Positions 8,896 to 19,559 are shown, numbered from the stretch's first letter. The stretch: DNA of 64,000 bases from Novosphingobium sp. ST904 (GCF_001298105.1 NZ_LGJH01000150.1:1-64000); one strand, 5' to 3'. Notes: a model not told the origin generated them from the sequence alone. Translations and numbers: made by a program.

Positions 8896-11415
8896 ATGCT
8901 CGCAGATGCGCCCGCCTCGGGGGTAGAGGATCTCGTTCGAATCGATGCCAGCGCGGCAGACAAGGTCGATGCGATTCGCCAGGTCGGCCAGCTTCTGGTC
9001 GCCGCCGGCTGCGTTGCGCCCGGATACGAGGAAAGCATGGTCCGCCGGGAGGGCGTGGCGAACACGTTCCTGGGCGCGGGCGTGGCGATCCCGCATGGCC
9101 TGGGCGAGGACAAGGGCCTTGTCCGCCGTGACGGCGTGGCGATCCTCCAGTTGCGCGAAGGGGTCGAATGGAACCCCGGCCAGCGCGCCCATCTGGTGGT
9201 GGGCATCGCCGCCAATTCGGACAGCCACATCGCCATCCTGCGCCGCCTGACCCGCCTGATCCAGGACGAACCGCGCCTTGCCGCGCTGGTCGCTACCGAC
9301 GATCCGGCCGCCTTTTCCCGCGCGCTGTGGGAAGACGGCGCGGCTGCCGCCCCGTCCGAACCGGCGGCAGACTATGCTGAAATCACAGAATGGACGGTCG
9401 ACTACCCAACCGGCCTCCATGCCCGCCCCGCCTCGGCCTGGGTCGAAGCGCGCGTGCCTCTGGCGTGCGCCTGCGCGTGCGCCACGGCGGAGAGAGCGCC
9501 GATCCCCGCAGCCTCGTTTCCCTCCTCCAACTGGGGCTGCGTGCTGGTGATCGGGTGACTCTCTCCGCCGAAGGGGCAGGCGCGCGGGCGGCTTTGGACA
9601 GTTTCGCCGCCGTGGTCCGCCGCCTGACCGCGCGCGAGAAGGAAGACGCCGCGCGCGCCGCCGAAAGGCCGCCGCGCCGATCCGCGGCTGGAAGCCCGTG
9701 GCGAGGCGCGGATGATCGCGGGCGTCGCCGCCAGTCCGGGCCTCGCCATCGGCAAGGTCCATGTGCTTTCCGCGCAGGAACTCGACGTGCCCGACCGGCC
9801 GACCGATCTGGCCAGCGGTGGCACCCAGCTGAACGATGCGCTCACCCGCACCCGCGCGCAGATGAAGGCGCTGATCGACGATACCACCCGCCGTCTGGGT
9901 GCGGGCGATGCGGCGATCTTCAAGGCGCAGGCCGAACTGCTCGACGATACCGATCTCATCACGCTCACTTGCCAGCTCATGGTCGAGGGGCACGGGGTGG
10001 CATGGTCGTGGCATCAGGCGGTGGACCGTATCGCCGGGCAGCTTTCGGCGCTGGGCAATCCGGTGCTCGCCGCGCGCGCGGCGGATCTGCACGATATCGG
10101 CCGCCGCGTTCTGGCCGAGATCGATCCTGCGCTTGCGGCCGGATCACTGACCGATCTGCCCGAGGAGCCCTGCGTGCTGGTCGCGGCGGACCTGTCGCCT
10201 TCGGATACCGCCACGCTCGATACCGCGCGGGTTGCGGGCATTGCCACGGCGCTGGGCGGGCCGACTTCGCACAGCGCGATCCTGGCCCGCACGCTCGGCC
10301 TGCCTTCGGTCGTGGCGGGCGGCGCGGACCTGATGGGGCTTGCCGCCGGGGCCACCGCGATCGTCGATGGCGACAGCGGCCGCGTCTGGCTGAACCCGTC
10401 GGAGGCCGATCTTGCCTCTGCCCGCGCGTGGATCGCGGCGCTCGGCGAAAAGCGCGCCGCCGAAGAAGCCGAGCGCGGCAAGCCTGCCGAAACCCGCGAC
10501 GGCCACCGCGTGGAGATCGCCGCCAACGTCAACCGCCCCGATCAGGTCGCTTTCGCGCTGGCGCAGGGCGGCGAGGGCGTCGGCCTGATGCGCACCGAAT
10601 TCCTGTTTCTCGAACGCGGCGACAGTCCGGGCGAGGACGAGCAGGCCGAAATCTACCGCGCCATGACCGAGGCGCTGGAAGGGCGCCCGCTGGTGGTGCG
10701 CGCGCTCGATATCGGCGGCGACAAGCAGGTGCCGCATCTTGACCTCCCGCGCGAGGAGAACCCTTTCCTTGGCGTGCGCGGCGCGCGGCTCTTGCTGCGC
10801 CGCCCGGACCTGCTGGAGCCGCAGCTTCGCGCGCTGTACCGCGCCGCCAAGTCCGGCGGCGATCTTTCGATCATGTTCCCGATGATTACCTCCGTCCACG
10901 AACTGATCGCGCTGCGTGCCCGCTGCGAGGAGATCCGCGTCGAGCTGGACGCGCCGACGATTCCCGTGGGCATCATGATCGAGGTTCCCGCCGCCGCCAT
11001 CCAGGCGCGCTCGCTGGCGGCCCATGCCGATTTCTTCTCGATCGGCACGAACGACCTTACCCAATATGTCCTCGCCATCGACCGGCAGAACCCGGAACTG
11101 GCAGGCGATGCCGAAAGCCTGCACCCCGCCGTCCTGCGCATGATCGCGGCGACGGTGGAGGGCGCAAAGGCGCATGGCCGCTGGGTCGGCGTCTGCGGCG
11201 GCATTGCCGGCGATCCCTTCGGCGCGGCGCTGCTGGTGGGGCTGGGCGTCAGCGAACTGTCGATGACCCCGCGCGACATTCCGGCGGTGAAGGCCCGCAT
11301 TCGCGGCGCCAGTCTCGAAAGCCTGCGCACGCTTGCCGCCAGGGCGCTCGACATGGAAAGCGCGGGCGAAATCCGCGCGCTGGACGGGCCGAAAATCGAA
11401 GAGGGGGAAGGCTGA
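8896..11415 (+). CDS. fruB: Fructose PTS multiphosphoryl protein EIIA-HPr-EI (two frameshifts)
   Basis: A three-domain phosphotransferase that takes phosphate from PEP and passes it to EIIBC. Domains: EIIA-Fru (about 1-150, phosphohistidine in GAGVAIPHGLGE), HPr (about 160-250, His in TGLHARPAS), and Enzyme I (about 275-839, phosphohistidine in GGPTSHSAILARTLGLPSVV, PEP site RTEFLFLERG, IGTNDLTQYVLA and the catalytic-Cys region VCGGIAGDP). The frame slips by one missing base near 9448-9454 inside HPr, and by one extra base (or two missing) near 9668-9680 in the linker; repaired it is about 839 residues. The stop overlaps the fruK start (TGATG). With its own EI and HPr, the operon should work without a separate general PTS. 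Confidence 0.9.
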
Positions 11416-12395
11416 TGCGCACTCTTACGGTCACCTTCAACCCGGCCATCGACCAGACCGTCATGCTTGACCGGCTGGTCGTGGGCGAAGTCCACCGCGC
11501 CCGTTCGGTGCGCCAGAACGCGGGCGGCAAGGGCGTGAACGTCGCCAGTTGCCTGGCCGACTGGGGCATGCCGGTGTCCGCCTACGGCCTGCTCGGCAGC
11601 GACAATGCCGCCGCGTTCGATGCGCTGTTCGCCGCCAAGGCCATCGAGGACCGCTTCATCCGCATCGCCGGGGCCACGCGGGTCAACCTCAAGCTGGTGG
11701 ACGCGACGGGCACGACCGATATCAACCTCGACGGGATCGCCGTGGATGCGGGGCGCGCCGAAATGGTGGCGGCAACCATCTGCGAAGCCGCGCGTGAGGG
11801 CGATCTGGTGGTCCTGGCCGGAAGCCTGCCGCCGGGCTGCCCGCCCGACAGCTATGTCACGCTCACCGCACGCCTGCGCGCGGCCGGGTGCCGGGTGGTG
11901 CTCGACACCAGCGGCCTGCCGCTCAAGTGCGCGCTTACCGCCGATGTTCTGCCCGATGTGGTGAAGCCCAACCGCGACGAATTGGCGCAATGGCTCGGCC
12001 GTCCCCTGTCCGATCTGGCCGCGCTTTCCGAAGCGGCGGCGCAGCTGCACGGGCGCGGCGTTTCGCTGGTCGTCGTGTCGATGGGCGAGGAAGGGGCGCT
12101 GTTCCTGTCCTCGGAAGGCGCCGTTACCGCGCGTCTCGCCATCGGACAGGTCGCCAGCACGGTGGGCGCGGGTGATGCGATGGTCGCGGGTATCGTGGCG
12201 GCTCTGGGCGAAGGCGCGGATCTTGAACGCACCGCCCGCCTCGCCACCGCGTTCGCGGTCGCCAAGCTCGGCATGGCGGGGCCGAACCTGCCCGCCCTGC
12301 CCACGGTGCATGCACTGGCCGATGAAGTGGCCGTCACGCCGTCGATGCTGCCGGGCTGTACCCGCCCGCAAACGATCAAGGCCGGAGAGGAATGA
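11415..12395 (+). CDS. fruK: 1-phosphofructokinase
   Basis: 326 residues of the PfkB family. It phosphorylates fructose-1-phosphate to fructose-1,6-bisphosphate. The N-terminal TLTVTFNPAIDQTV and GGKGVNVASCLADWG motifs bind the sugar phosphate, and the C-terminal STVGAGDAMVAGIV holds the anion hole and catalytic Asp (GAGD). VVLAGSLPPGCP and VVKPNRDEL are also typical of tagatose-6-P/fructose-1-P kinases. Both ends overlap neighbours by 1-4 bases, so it is translationally coupled between the phosphotransfer protein and the permease. The product is the substrate of the divergently encoded Fbp. Confidence 0.93.
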   Translation: MRTLTVTFNPAIDQTVMLDRLVVGEVHRARSVRQNAGGKGVNVASCLADWGMPVSAYGLLGSDNAAAFDALFAAKAIEDRFIRIAGATRVNLKLVDATGTTDINLDGIAVDAGRAEMVAATICEAAREGDLVVLAGSLPPGCPPDSYVTLTARLRAAGCRVVLDTSGLPLKCALTADVLPDVVKPNRDELAQWLGRPLSDLAALSEAAAQLHGRGVSLVVVSMGEEGALFLSSEGAVTARLAIGQVASTVGAGDAMVAGIVAALGEGADLERTARLATAFAVAKLGMAGPNLPALPTVHALADEVAVTPSMLPGCTRPQTIKAGEE

Positions 12396-14088
12396 TGGGC
12401 AAGCTCTACGCAGTTATCGATGCGGCCGATTCCGCCGTGCAGGGCGTGCTCGCAGGGGAAGCGCTGCGCAAGGCGGCGCGGGCCAAGGGCCGCGATATCG
12501 AGATCGAGGTGCGCATCGGGCAAGGCGTGCTCAATCCGCTTCCGCCGGAATTGCAGGCGGGCGATACCCTGCTGCTGGTCGCCGCCCATGACGAGGCCGC
12601 AGCCGCACTCCCGCTCACCCCGCTTCGCCGTGTCACGCTGGAGGCGGTGCTGGCCGATCCCGAAGCTGCCCTGGCGCAGGAGCCGCAGGTTTCCGCCGAT
12701 TTGCCGCGCGTAGTGGCGATCACCTCATGCCCCACCGGCATCGCCCATACCTTCATGGCCGCCGAAGGCCTTGAGGAAGGCGCCAAGCAGCTGGGCTATC
12801 CGATCCGCGTGGAAACGCAGGGCTCGGTCGGCGCCGGTTCGCCGCTGACGGCGGAAGAGATCGCGGCGGCCGACGTGGTCATCATCGCCGCCGACCGCGA
12901 AGTCGACCGTGCGCGCTTCGGCGGAAAGCGGGTCTTCGCATCGAGCACCAAGCCCGCCATCTCCGGCGGCAAGGCCCTGATCGAGCGTGCTCTCACCGAG
13001 GCGAAAGTGCAGGGCGGCGCGGCCTCTGCCGAGACTTCCGGCGGCGCTGCCGAACGTGCCGGTCCCTACAAGCACCTGATGACCGGCGTTTCCTTCATGC
13101 TGCCCTTCGTGGTCGCGGGCGGCCTGTTGATCGCCATGGCTTTTGCGCTGGGCGGCATCGATGCCAACAGCGCAGGCGCCGAGGGGACACTTGCGGGTGC
13201 CCTGTTCCGCATCGGCGCGCAGGGCGGTTTCGCGCTGATCGTGCCGGCGCTGGCGGGCTATATCGCCTATTCGGTGGCCGACCGTCCCGGCATTGCGCCG
13301 GGCATGATGGCGGGATGCTGGCCGCCAATCTGGGCGCGGGTTTCCTGGGCGGCATCGTGGCGGGCTTCATCGCCGGTTACGGTGTCGAGGCGCTCAACCG
13401 CTTCATCAAGCTGCCCAAGAACCTTGCGGGCCTGAAGCCGGTGCTGATCCTGCCGCTGCTGGGCACGCTGCTGACCGGGCTGCTGATGATCTACGCGGTC
13501 GGCACCCCGGTTGCCGCCGCGCTGGCGTTCCTGACTGAGTGGCTGCGCTCGATGCAGGGATCGAGCGCGATCCTGCTGGGCGTGATCCTGGGCGCGATGT
13601 CGGCCTTCGACATGGGCGGGCCGGTCAACAAGGCGGGCTATGCCTTCTCGGTCGGGCTGATTTCCAGCCAGGTCTATACGCCGATGGCCGCGACGATGGC
13701 GGCGGGCATGGTGCCGCCGCTTGCCGTGGGCCTTGCCACCCGCCTGTTCCGCGACCGGTTCTCGGTGGAAGAGCGCGAGGCAGGAGGCGCCGCCGCCGTG
13801 CTGGGCCTTGCCTTCATCACCGAGGGCGCGATCCCCTTTGCCGCGCGCGATCCGTTCCGGGTGATCCCGGCGCTGATGGCGGGATCGGCGATTGCCGGGG
13901 CCATTTCGATGGCGGCGGGCGCCGAGCTCAAGGTGCCGCATGGCGGCGTGTTCGTCCTGCCGATCCCCGGCGCGGTCACGCATCTGGCGGTCTACGGGCT
14001 GGCCATTCTGGCGGGCGTGGTGGTGAGCGGGGTCCTCGTTGGCCTGCTCAAGCCGCGCATGGCCCCGGCGGAAATCGCCGCCGCCTGA
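12392..14088 (+). CDS. fruA: Fructose PTS permease EIIBC (one-base frameshift)
   Basis: Inner-membrane permease that imports fructose and phosphorylates it to fructose-1-P. The first about 100 residues look like a degenerate EIIB domain without the active cysteine. The second EIIB domain has the phosphocysteine motif [24 protein letters not shown] begins at about residue 225 ([20 protein letters not shown]) with several transmembrane helices and the [14 protein letters not shown] and [20 protein letters not shown] substrate loops. The frame breaks at the GGG at 13312-13314; one added base gives about 565 residues. A four-base overlap links it to fruK. Confidence 0.92.
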
Positions 14089-14139
14089 ATTGATTCCGGG
14101 CCGGCGGAAGACCGGGCATCCTAGAGAGGATATGTTTCG

Positions 14140-15510
14140 ATGCGGTTCGCACTGCTCAAGGGCGCCTGCTGCGCAGGTGCCGCCGCCCTTTCCTTGCCCT
14201 GTTTGACGGCATCCGCCGCCATGGCGCAGGAGGTCGCTTCCGACGAGGCCCCGGTCGCCGACAGGCAGGCCGATGTCCCGAAGCCCTGGCAGCCGCTGGC
14301 CGACGACGGCGTGACCCTCGCGCTCAGCTACACGGGCGAGGCGGCAACGAACGTCACCGGCGGCCTGCGCCGCGATGCCGCTTATGCCGGGCAGATCTAT
14401 ATCGGCGCGGACCTCGACATGGACCGCATCGCCGGCATCGGCGGCGGCACGATCCATGCCGCGATCACCAATCGCCACGGGGAAAGCCTCTCGGCGCTGG
14501 CGCTGGGCAACAACACCTCGGTTCAGGAAATCTGGGGCACCCAGAACACGCACCTCGCGATCCTGACCTGGGAGCAGAAGCTGTTCAACGATCGCCTGAT
14601 GATCGAGGCGGGGCGCAGCCAGGCCAACATCCATTTCCTGAATTCGCCGATCTACTGCAATTTTCAGGGCAATTCGGGCTGCGGCAACCCGACGTTCGTC
14701 TTCAAGAACAGCAACTTCACCTACTTCCCGGCATCCAGCTGGATGATCCGCGCCAAGGCCGAAGTGCTGCCGCATGTGACCGTCCACGTCGGCGCTTACG
14801 AGGTCAACCCGGACCGCAAGCGCGCCAGCGACCACGGCTTCAACTTCAGCACGAAGAATGCAACCGGCGTGATCGTGCCGTGGGAACTGGGCTATTCGAA
14901 CGAAGGCAAGGGCGTGCGCCTGCCCGGCCACTACATCGTCGGCGGCTGGTTCGACCGGGGCGACTATGCCGATCCGCTGCGCGACGATCAGGGCGGCATC
15001 GCCATCCTCACCGGGCGTGATCCGCAGACCCGCAAGGGTCGCTCGGGCCTCTATTTCCGCTTCGACCAGCGCCTGACCCGGCCCGATCCCCGTTCGGAGC
15101 GCGGCCTCAGCGTGTTCGGCGTGGCGATGACCAACTTGTCCGGCCGGGTGGAGGAAAGCCGCTTCCTCGACTTCGGCGTGGTGCAGACCGGCACTCTTGC
15201 CGGACGCGATGCCGATACGATCGGCTTCATGATCAGCGACCAGCGCTTCAGTAACCTCGCGATGGAGCGCATGCGCGCGGCGCGGGTTTCGGCGGGCGGG
15301 GATGCCGCCGTCAGCCGCCACCAGTACATGATGGAACTGGCCTACGGCGCGCAGCTCGGCCCGGCGATCCGCATCTCGCCCAATGTGCAGTACATTCTCC
15401 ACCCCGACCAGACCGGCGCCCCGTTCCGCACGCGCGACATCAAGGATGCGCTGATCTTCGGCTTCAAGTTCACGATAGACGCGCCAACGCTGCTGTCCGG
15501 CGGTCGATAA
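14140..15510 (+). CDS. Carbohydrate-selective porin, OprB family
   Basis: 456 residues with a Sec signal peptide ending near SAAMAQE. The mature part alternates beta-strand patterns and keeps OprB features: LALSYTGEAATNVTGGLRRD near the start, QEIWGTQNTHLAILTWEQKL and INPxYCNF-like NSPIYCNFQG, and a final strand ALIFGFKFTID. OprB porins form outer-membrane channels for sugars. The gene follows fruA by 51 bases with GAGAGG as ribosome-binding site, so it probably belongs to the fructose operon and brings the PTS substrate into the periplasm. The frame is intact. Confidence 0.88.
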   Translation: MRFALLKGACCAGAAALSLPCLTASAAMAQEVASDEAPVADRQADVPKPWQPLADDGVTLALSYTGEAATNVTGGLRRDAAYAGQIYIGADLDMDRIAGIGGGTIHAAITNRHGESLSALALGNNTSVQEIWGTQNTHLAILTWEQKLFNDRLMIEAGRSQANIHFLNSPIYCNFQGNSGCGNPTFVFKNSNFTYFPASSWMIRAKAEVLPHVTVHVGAYEVNPDRKRASDHGFNFSTKNATGVIVPWELGYSNEGKGVRLPGHYIVGGWFDRGDYADPLRDDQGGIAILTGRDPQTRKGRSGLYFRFDQRLTRPDPRSERGLSVFGVAMTNLSGRVEESRFLDFGVVQTGTLAGRDADTIGFMISDQRFSNLAMERMRAARVSAGGDAAVSRHQYMMELAYGAQLGPAIRISPNVQYILHPDQTGAPFRTRDIKDALIFGFKFTIDAPTLLSGGR

Positions 15511-15557
15511 AGGCGGGAGCGCTTGACCGCCGCCGCCGAAGATGATGGAACGGGCGC

Positions 15558-16232
15558 GTGAGCGACGAACTTCCCCGCCCCGAAACTCCATCTCCATCCA
15601 GGGCAGAGGCAAAAGCCGAAGTGCGCGCGGCCGAGGCCGCCGCCATCCGCCGCCGATGGATCACGCTGGGCGAAGTGCTGGCCGTGGTCGCAGTCGTCAT
15701 TTCCGGGCTGACGCTCTGGAATAACTGGACCGCGCGCAGCGATGGCGAGGCCGTGAAGCAGGCCGATGCGCAGCGCGCTTCCACCCGCGCCGCAACACTG
15801 GTGCTGGTGGCGACAAGTTCCGGCGAACAGGTGCTCACCCTGAAACCTGCCTCGCCCGAACAGTCCGTACAGAGCCAGACCATCCTGTTCCCGACAGCCT
15901 TGGGTGTGGCGCCTGCCGAAACCACCGGAGAACCGCGGATCGAGGCCAGGTGGTTCGAGCGGGAACTGGAAAAGGCTCGGAATGAGGCCAGGCTCCCCGA
16001 TAACAGCCGCGGCGACGAGCGGCTGCCGGTTGCGATCAGGACACGGTTCCTGGTCGATGGCGAACCGCACGAAGATGTCGCGCTATACGATATCGGTTAC
16101 AGCGTTTCCGGTCGCTTCCTGTCCGGCCACAGCGTTGCCCTTCGCGGCGTATCGCTGATTTCCAATGTAAAGAGCGGCGCCGCTCAATCGAAACTCGACG
16201 CCCGTTGGGAACGTCTGCGCGCTCGCCCCTGA
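15558..16232 (+). CDS. Single-pass membrane protein of unknown function
   Basis: 224 residues. A charged N-terminus of about 33 residues is followed by one transmembrane helix (WITLGEVLAVVAVVISGLTL, about 35-54) and a soluble domain with beta character (AATLVLVATSSGEQVLTLKP, VALYDIGYSVSGRFLSGHSV). The topology suggests a signal-anchor with the domain outside. The start is GTG, 47 bases after oprB. It could be co-transcribed with the porin. No family was recognised. Confidence 0.55.
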   Translation: MSDELPRPETPSPSRAEAKAEVRAAEAAAIRRRWITLGEVLAVVAVVISGLTLWNNWTARSDGEAVKQADAQRASTRAATLVLVATSSGEQVLTLKPASPEQSVQSQTILFPTALGVAPAETTGEPRIEARWFERELEKARNEARLPDNSRGDERLPVAIRTRFLVDGEPHEDVALYDIGYSVSGRFLSGHSVALRGVSLISNVKSGAAQSKLDARWERLRARP

Positions 16233-16598
16233 AGGTCGCCATCTGAACGGGTGGCAAATGCTCGGAAGGTGCACGGGCAATCCGACCATTCCGGTCACGC
16301 GGAACCGCTGCTCGCTGGCAAGGGGCGGCGAGGCGATTCCCCGCTTGTTGCAGAGTGAGTTTTACGCCGCCTTTTCGGCGTGAACATCTCGATGGCGAGG
16401 GGGCATTCCTGCGTGGGTCTGGCCGCTGCTTCTGTCACGCTCTGTCGGTCTCAGTGGCCGTTAGGTGCTCTTCAATGCGTGTGTCCGATCTTAATTCTGT
16501 GTCCAGCGAGACCGAAAACCGAGACTGCGATCCTATAAGAAGTTCACGCTGAGCCGGGATCGGCAAAGGTTTGTAGCAGCGGTCGCAGGAGTTGGGTC
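16233..16598. other. Intergenic stretch with a small hairpin
   Basis: No gene supported. A small hairpin ACGCCG-CCTTTT-CGGCGT at 16364-16381 has a T-rich loop and, read on the minus strand, an A/T-rich flank. It could end transcription but is weak. Nothing else stands out. Confidence 0.4.
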
Positions 16599-16940
16599 TT
16601 GTTTGGTTTCGTCGTTTCCGGTTTCTGGTTTGCAGGCAGCGTTTTCCTGGCATCCGCAGCCATTCAACTCCTGATCCGGCATCCGGGATTCCGTGGCCCT
16701 GCGGCCATCGCCTTTGCGGTTGTCGTGGCATGGGATATGCCGAGCATCAACGCCGCCCTAATCGATATTGCCAGTGCAAGCGGGTCGGCGCCTTCACTTG
16801 TCAATGATGTAGACGGGAAAATGATGGAGTTCCTGTACTTCCTGCCCATTCTACCTCTCGGATACGGCCTGTTTGCGGTCATGACCTGGCTGCGCGAGAA
16901 CTCTCTGGGAACTCACGCGGCGACGAGAATCCAAGCTTGA
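16599..16940 (+). CDS. Small putative membrane protein
   Basis: An open frame of 113 codons with a TTG start. It has hydrophobic segments at about 3-27 (FVVSGFWFAGSVFLASAAIQ), 35-50 and 80-95 (FLPILPLGYGLFAVMTWL). The membrane-like composition argues for a real gene, but the start codon is weak and no family is known. It ends 42 bases before the convergent acyltransferase gene. Confidence 0.4.
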   Translation: MFGFVVSGFWFAGSVFLASAAIQLLIRHPGFRGPAAIAFAVVVAWDMPSINAALIDIASASGSAPSLVNDVDGKMMEFLYFLPILPLGYGLFAVMTWLRENSLGTHAATRIQA

Positions 16941-16981
16941 ATACTGTCCTTGTGTCCCTGAATATTTTTGCCGGCATGTGA

Positions 16982-18067
16982 TTATGCTCCGGTCACGGGT
17001 TGGGCGCGCGTCCTGCGGGCAATGTGTTCCTGAAGAATATTCCTTGCGGCCCCTTCATATCTGGTCGTGATCAGCCAGGCGAAGCCGACGATGACGGGGA
17101 TCAGAAGATAGGCTTCCCATCCGGTACGCTCCAGGCCTGTGAACCTCTCGAAACCGCCGGAATAGAGCGCGAGGATCGGCACATGAAGGCCGTAGACCGG
17201 ATAGGAAACGGCCCCCAGAAAGCGGCCGCCGGGGATCACTGTGCGATGGCCTGCGATAACCGCCAGAACGAGCGTGCATGGCAGGATGATAGCGGTGACG
17301 AACAGCGTCCATCTGACGTCATTTATCGGTAAGCAAAGCGACAGGATCAGAAGCAGGGCTGCGACGTACGAAGCCCAGGCTCCGGCTTTCGGCAGGGCTT
17401 GGCGGAATGCGTGTATCAGCAGGCCGATCAGGAAACCGAAGGATACGCGTGCGAGGCCTCCGGTAAATGTCGGCAGGTTCCAGCCCATGTCCATTGTTCC
17501 GTGAATTCCGGCAAGACGGGTCAGAGCGATCAGGCTGATCGCGGCGAGAACCAGGAGCGTCCCGCGTCTCCTGGCGACCAGAAACCCGGCCCATGCGAAG
17601 TTCACAAGGATTTCGAAGAACAGTGACCAGAGGGGGCCGTCCGCCGGGAAGAGTTCCCAACCGGTTGCCGATGCTTGCCACCATTTGGGCAGCAGCAGGA
17701 GGTTGAGCGCAGCGCTGGCGAGGATATCTTGCAGGCTGTCAGACCTCGCGGGTACGGCGATCCAGCGAGCAAGGAGGTAGGCTGCACCCATCAAGACGCC
17801 CAACACGATGATTGGCGCCACTCTGATGATGCGTTTCGTCGCAAAATCCCCGAATGTCATGCCGTTCAGAAGTCGCGCGCGGTAGGCTTCCGCGATGACA
17901 AAGCCACTCAGCATGAAGAAGAAATCGACAGCGAGATACCCGTTCGCGGCCAGCGGCGGGGCGCCCGTTCGGGTTCCGATGTGAAAGATCAGGACCGCCA
18001 TCGCGGCGATGCCGCGCATTTCATCCAGAAACCCGTAGCGATCATGTGTGGAATTCGCGGACTGCAT
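16982..18067 (-). CDS. Acyltransferase 3 family integral membrane protein
   Basis: About 361 residues. The N-terminal YGFLDEMRGIAAMAVLIFHI (with RG and a catalytic-type His), then GYLAVDFFFMLSGFVIAEAY, are hallmarks of acyltransferase family 3, which adds acetyl or other acyl groups to extracellular sugars. About ten hydrophobic segments follow. I chose the ATG at 18067, with AGGGA nine bases upstream; longer starts at 18091 and 18127 lack a ribosome-binding site and overlap the upstream gene more. It overlaps the Wzy-like gene by 26 bases, so the pair is probably co-translated and this enzyme likely decorates the polysaccharide made here. Confidence 0.82.
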   Translation of the reverse strand: MQSANSTHDRYGFLDEMRGIAAMAVLIFHIGTRTGAPPLAANGYLAVDFFFMLSGFVIAEAYRARLLNGMTFGDFATKRIIRVAPIIVLGVLMGAAYLLARWIAVPARSDSLQDILASAALNLLLLPKWWQASATGWELFPADGPLWSLFFEILVNFAWAGFLVARRRGTLLVLAAISLIALTRLAGIHGTMDMGWNLPTFTGGLARVSFGFLIGLLIHAFRQALPKAGAWASYVAALLLILSLCLPINDVRWTLFVTAIILPCTLVLAVIAGHRTVIPGGRFLGAVSYPVYGLHVPILALYSGGFERFTGLERTGWEAYLLIPVIVGFAWLITTRYEGAARNILQEHIARRTRAQPVTGA

Positions 18068-19559
18068 CGGCAGTAATCCCTGGGCGTGCATTTCGGGAAC
18101 CGGCTTGCGCCGAAGTTCGGACGACATCGTTGGCCGCCGCCATGGGCTCCCGGATGAAATAGGGAGAAGATGCGGCTCTCACCGGGCGGTCCGGCTGGAA
18201 GGAAAGCGCTGTCGCAAGGCCGAAGCCGAAAGCCGCCACGAAGTCGAAATTGGCATCCGCGATCATCAGCGACACGGTGAACATCGGTATGTAGGCAAAG
18301 CGGAAACCCGAAGCGAGAATCCGCAGTTCCGGGCTGCTCGCTGAGCGAAGGCAGCTTTGAGCGATGAATGCGCAGAAAAAGACGCCTCCGAGGATACCCG
18401 TGGCGCTGAATATGGCGACGATGCTGCTCGACGCCCGTGTGCTTCCCAGACCAATGCCGAAGCCATGGCTTTCGAAAACGCTGGCGAGCGCAATCGAACG
18501 CCACATTCCGCGTTCCTCGTAGGAGTGCGAAGAGCCTTTCTGCAGGACCATACGGTCGATCATGGCATAGATCGGATCGAGCAGGTCCGGCTTGAGAAGC
18601 AGGGTCAAGGTCACGCCCGTCAGGATAGCGATCGGCACGGAGAGTTCGCCGAGTAGGCCTTGCCTATAGATCAGCCCTGTGTGCTGCGGCCTGTTCGCCC
18701 TGAGCAGCCATTCGGTGCATGCCATCGCCAGGAAGAGGCCCATGCCCACGTAAGCAGCAGAGGATTTCGACTGCCAGCAGAGCAGGAGCAACGCGATCAG
18801 AATGGGCGGACAAACCCTGGTTCGCAGCGCGATGTTGGTGATTGCGCGCCTGTAGAAGTAAAGGCTGCACAGGAAGCCGAGGCAATAAGTGCCGAACGCG
18901 GAAGCTTCCGGCATCAGGCCGACGACGCGTTTGGAGCCCATGACCTCCACTTCCGTGGCCAGCGCATAGGATGCAGTCCTGAACGGCTGCAGCAAGGGAG
19001 CCAGCGGCAGGAACTGGCTCGCATAGTCAAGCAGGCCGGTGACGATCAGCATGGCTGCGCCGAGGCAGAGCGCCTGAAGGGCATGCTGCCGCATGTCCGG
19101 CGATCGCAGGTGCCTGGCAAGCGCGAAGACCGTGAACACCGATATCGTCATGTAGACCCATTGGGAGAGATTCTGCGTCGATGGGGCCAAGGGTGCCGTG
19201 GTGCGGAGTACGCCGCGTACAGGAACGACGAGCAGGTCGCCGGCAAGCAGGCGGGGCATGAAAAAGGTCGTGACCGTGGCGATCGTCCAGAAGGCGAACA
19301 GGAACAGAAGCCGGTTCGGCATGATCGCCATCGACAGCAGGGCCGATGGGCCTTGCCTGTTCAGGAAGGCTTTTGCGATGACCACTATCGCAGCGATGGG
19401 CGTGGCGATGAACGTCAGCCCTCCGGTGAGTTGGGTGGGGATCACCGCGAAAGCGCCGAACGGCATGGTTGCGAAGAAAAGATAGAGCGCAACCGGCCGC
19501 CGGCTTGCGGCTGCCCAGATGACGAGCAGCCAGAACAAGGCGATGGGAATCGCATTCAT
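18042..19559 (-). CDS. O-antigen ligase/polymerase-like membrane protein (Wzy/WaaL-like)
   Basis: 505 residues with about ten or more hydrophobic helices, beginning IPIALFWLLVIWAAASRRPV. A long soluble loop between about 310 and 360 (LLDPIYAMIDRMVLQKGSSH, SYEERGMWRSIALASVFESH) followed by GFGIGLGSTRAS resembles the periplasmic catalytic loop of the O-antigen ligase/Wzy superfamily. These join or polymerise undecaprenyl-linked sugar units. The neighbouring acyltransferase, pyruvyl transferase and glycosidases fit an exopolysaccharide role. The superfamily is divergent, so ligase versus polymerase cannot be told apart from sequence alone. Confidence 0.65.
   Translation of the reverse strand: MNAIPIALFWLLVIWAAASRRPVALYLFFATMPFGAFAVIPTQLTGGLTFIATPIAAIVVIAKAFLNRQGPSALLSMAIMPNRLLFLFAFWTIATVTTFFMPRLLAGDLLVVPVRGVLRTTAPLAPSTQNLSQWVYMTISVFTVFALARHLRSPDMRQHALQALCLGAAMLIVTGLLDYASQFLPLAPLLQPFRTASYALATEVEVMGSKRVVGLMPEASAFGTYCLGFLCSLYFYRRAITNIALRTRVCPPILIALLLLCWQSKSSAAYVGMGLFLAMACTEWLLRANRPQHTGLIYRQGLLGELSVPIAILTGVTLTLLLKPDLLDPIYAMIDRMVLQKGSSHSYEERGMWRSIALASVFESHGFGIGLGSTRASSSIVAIFSATGILGGVFFCAFIAQSCLRSASSPELRILASGFRFAYIPMFTVSLMIADANFDFVAAFGFGLATALSFQPDRPVRAASSPYFIREPMAAANDVVRTSAQAGSRNARPGITADAVREFHT

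Noticed and set aside
8613..9680. Programmed frameshifting in lacI or the PTS fusion
   Set aside because: The break points lack a slippery heptamer with a downstream structure, and identical kinds of one-base loss occur in many unrelated genes here. Sequence error is simpler.
13267..15612. A 781-codon open frame on the minus strand
   Set aside because: Antisense to fruA and the OprB porin, both well supported; no motif and abnormal Arg/His content.
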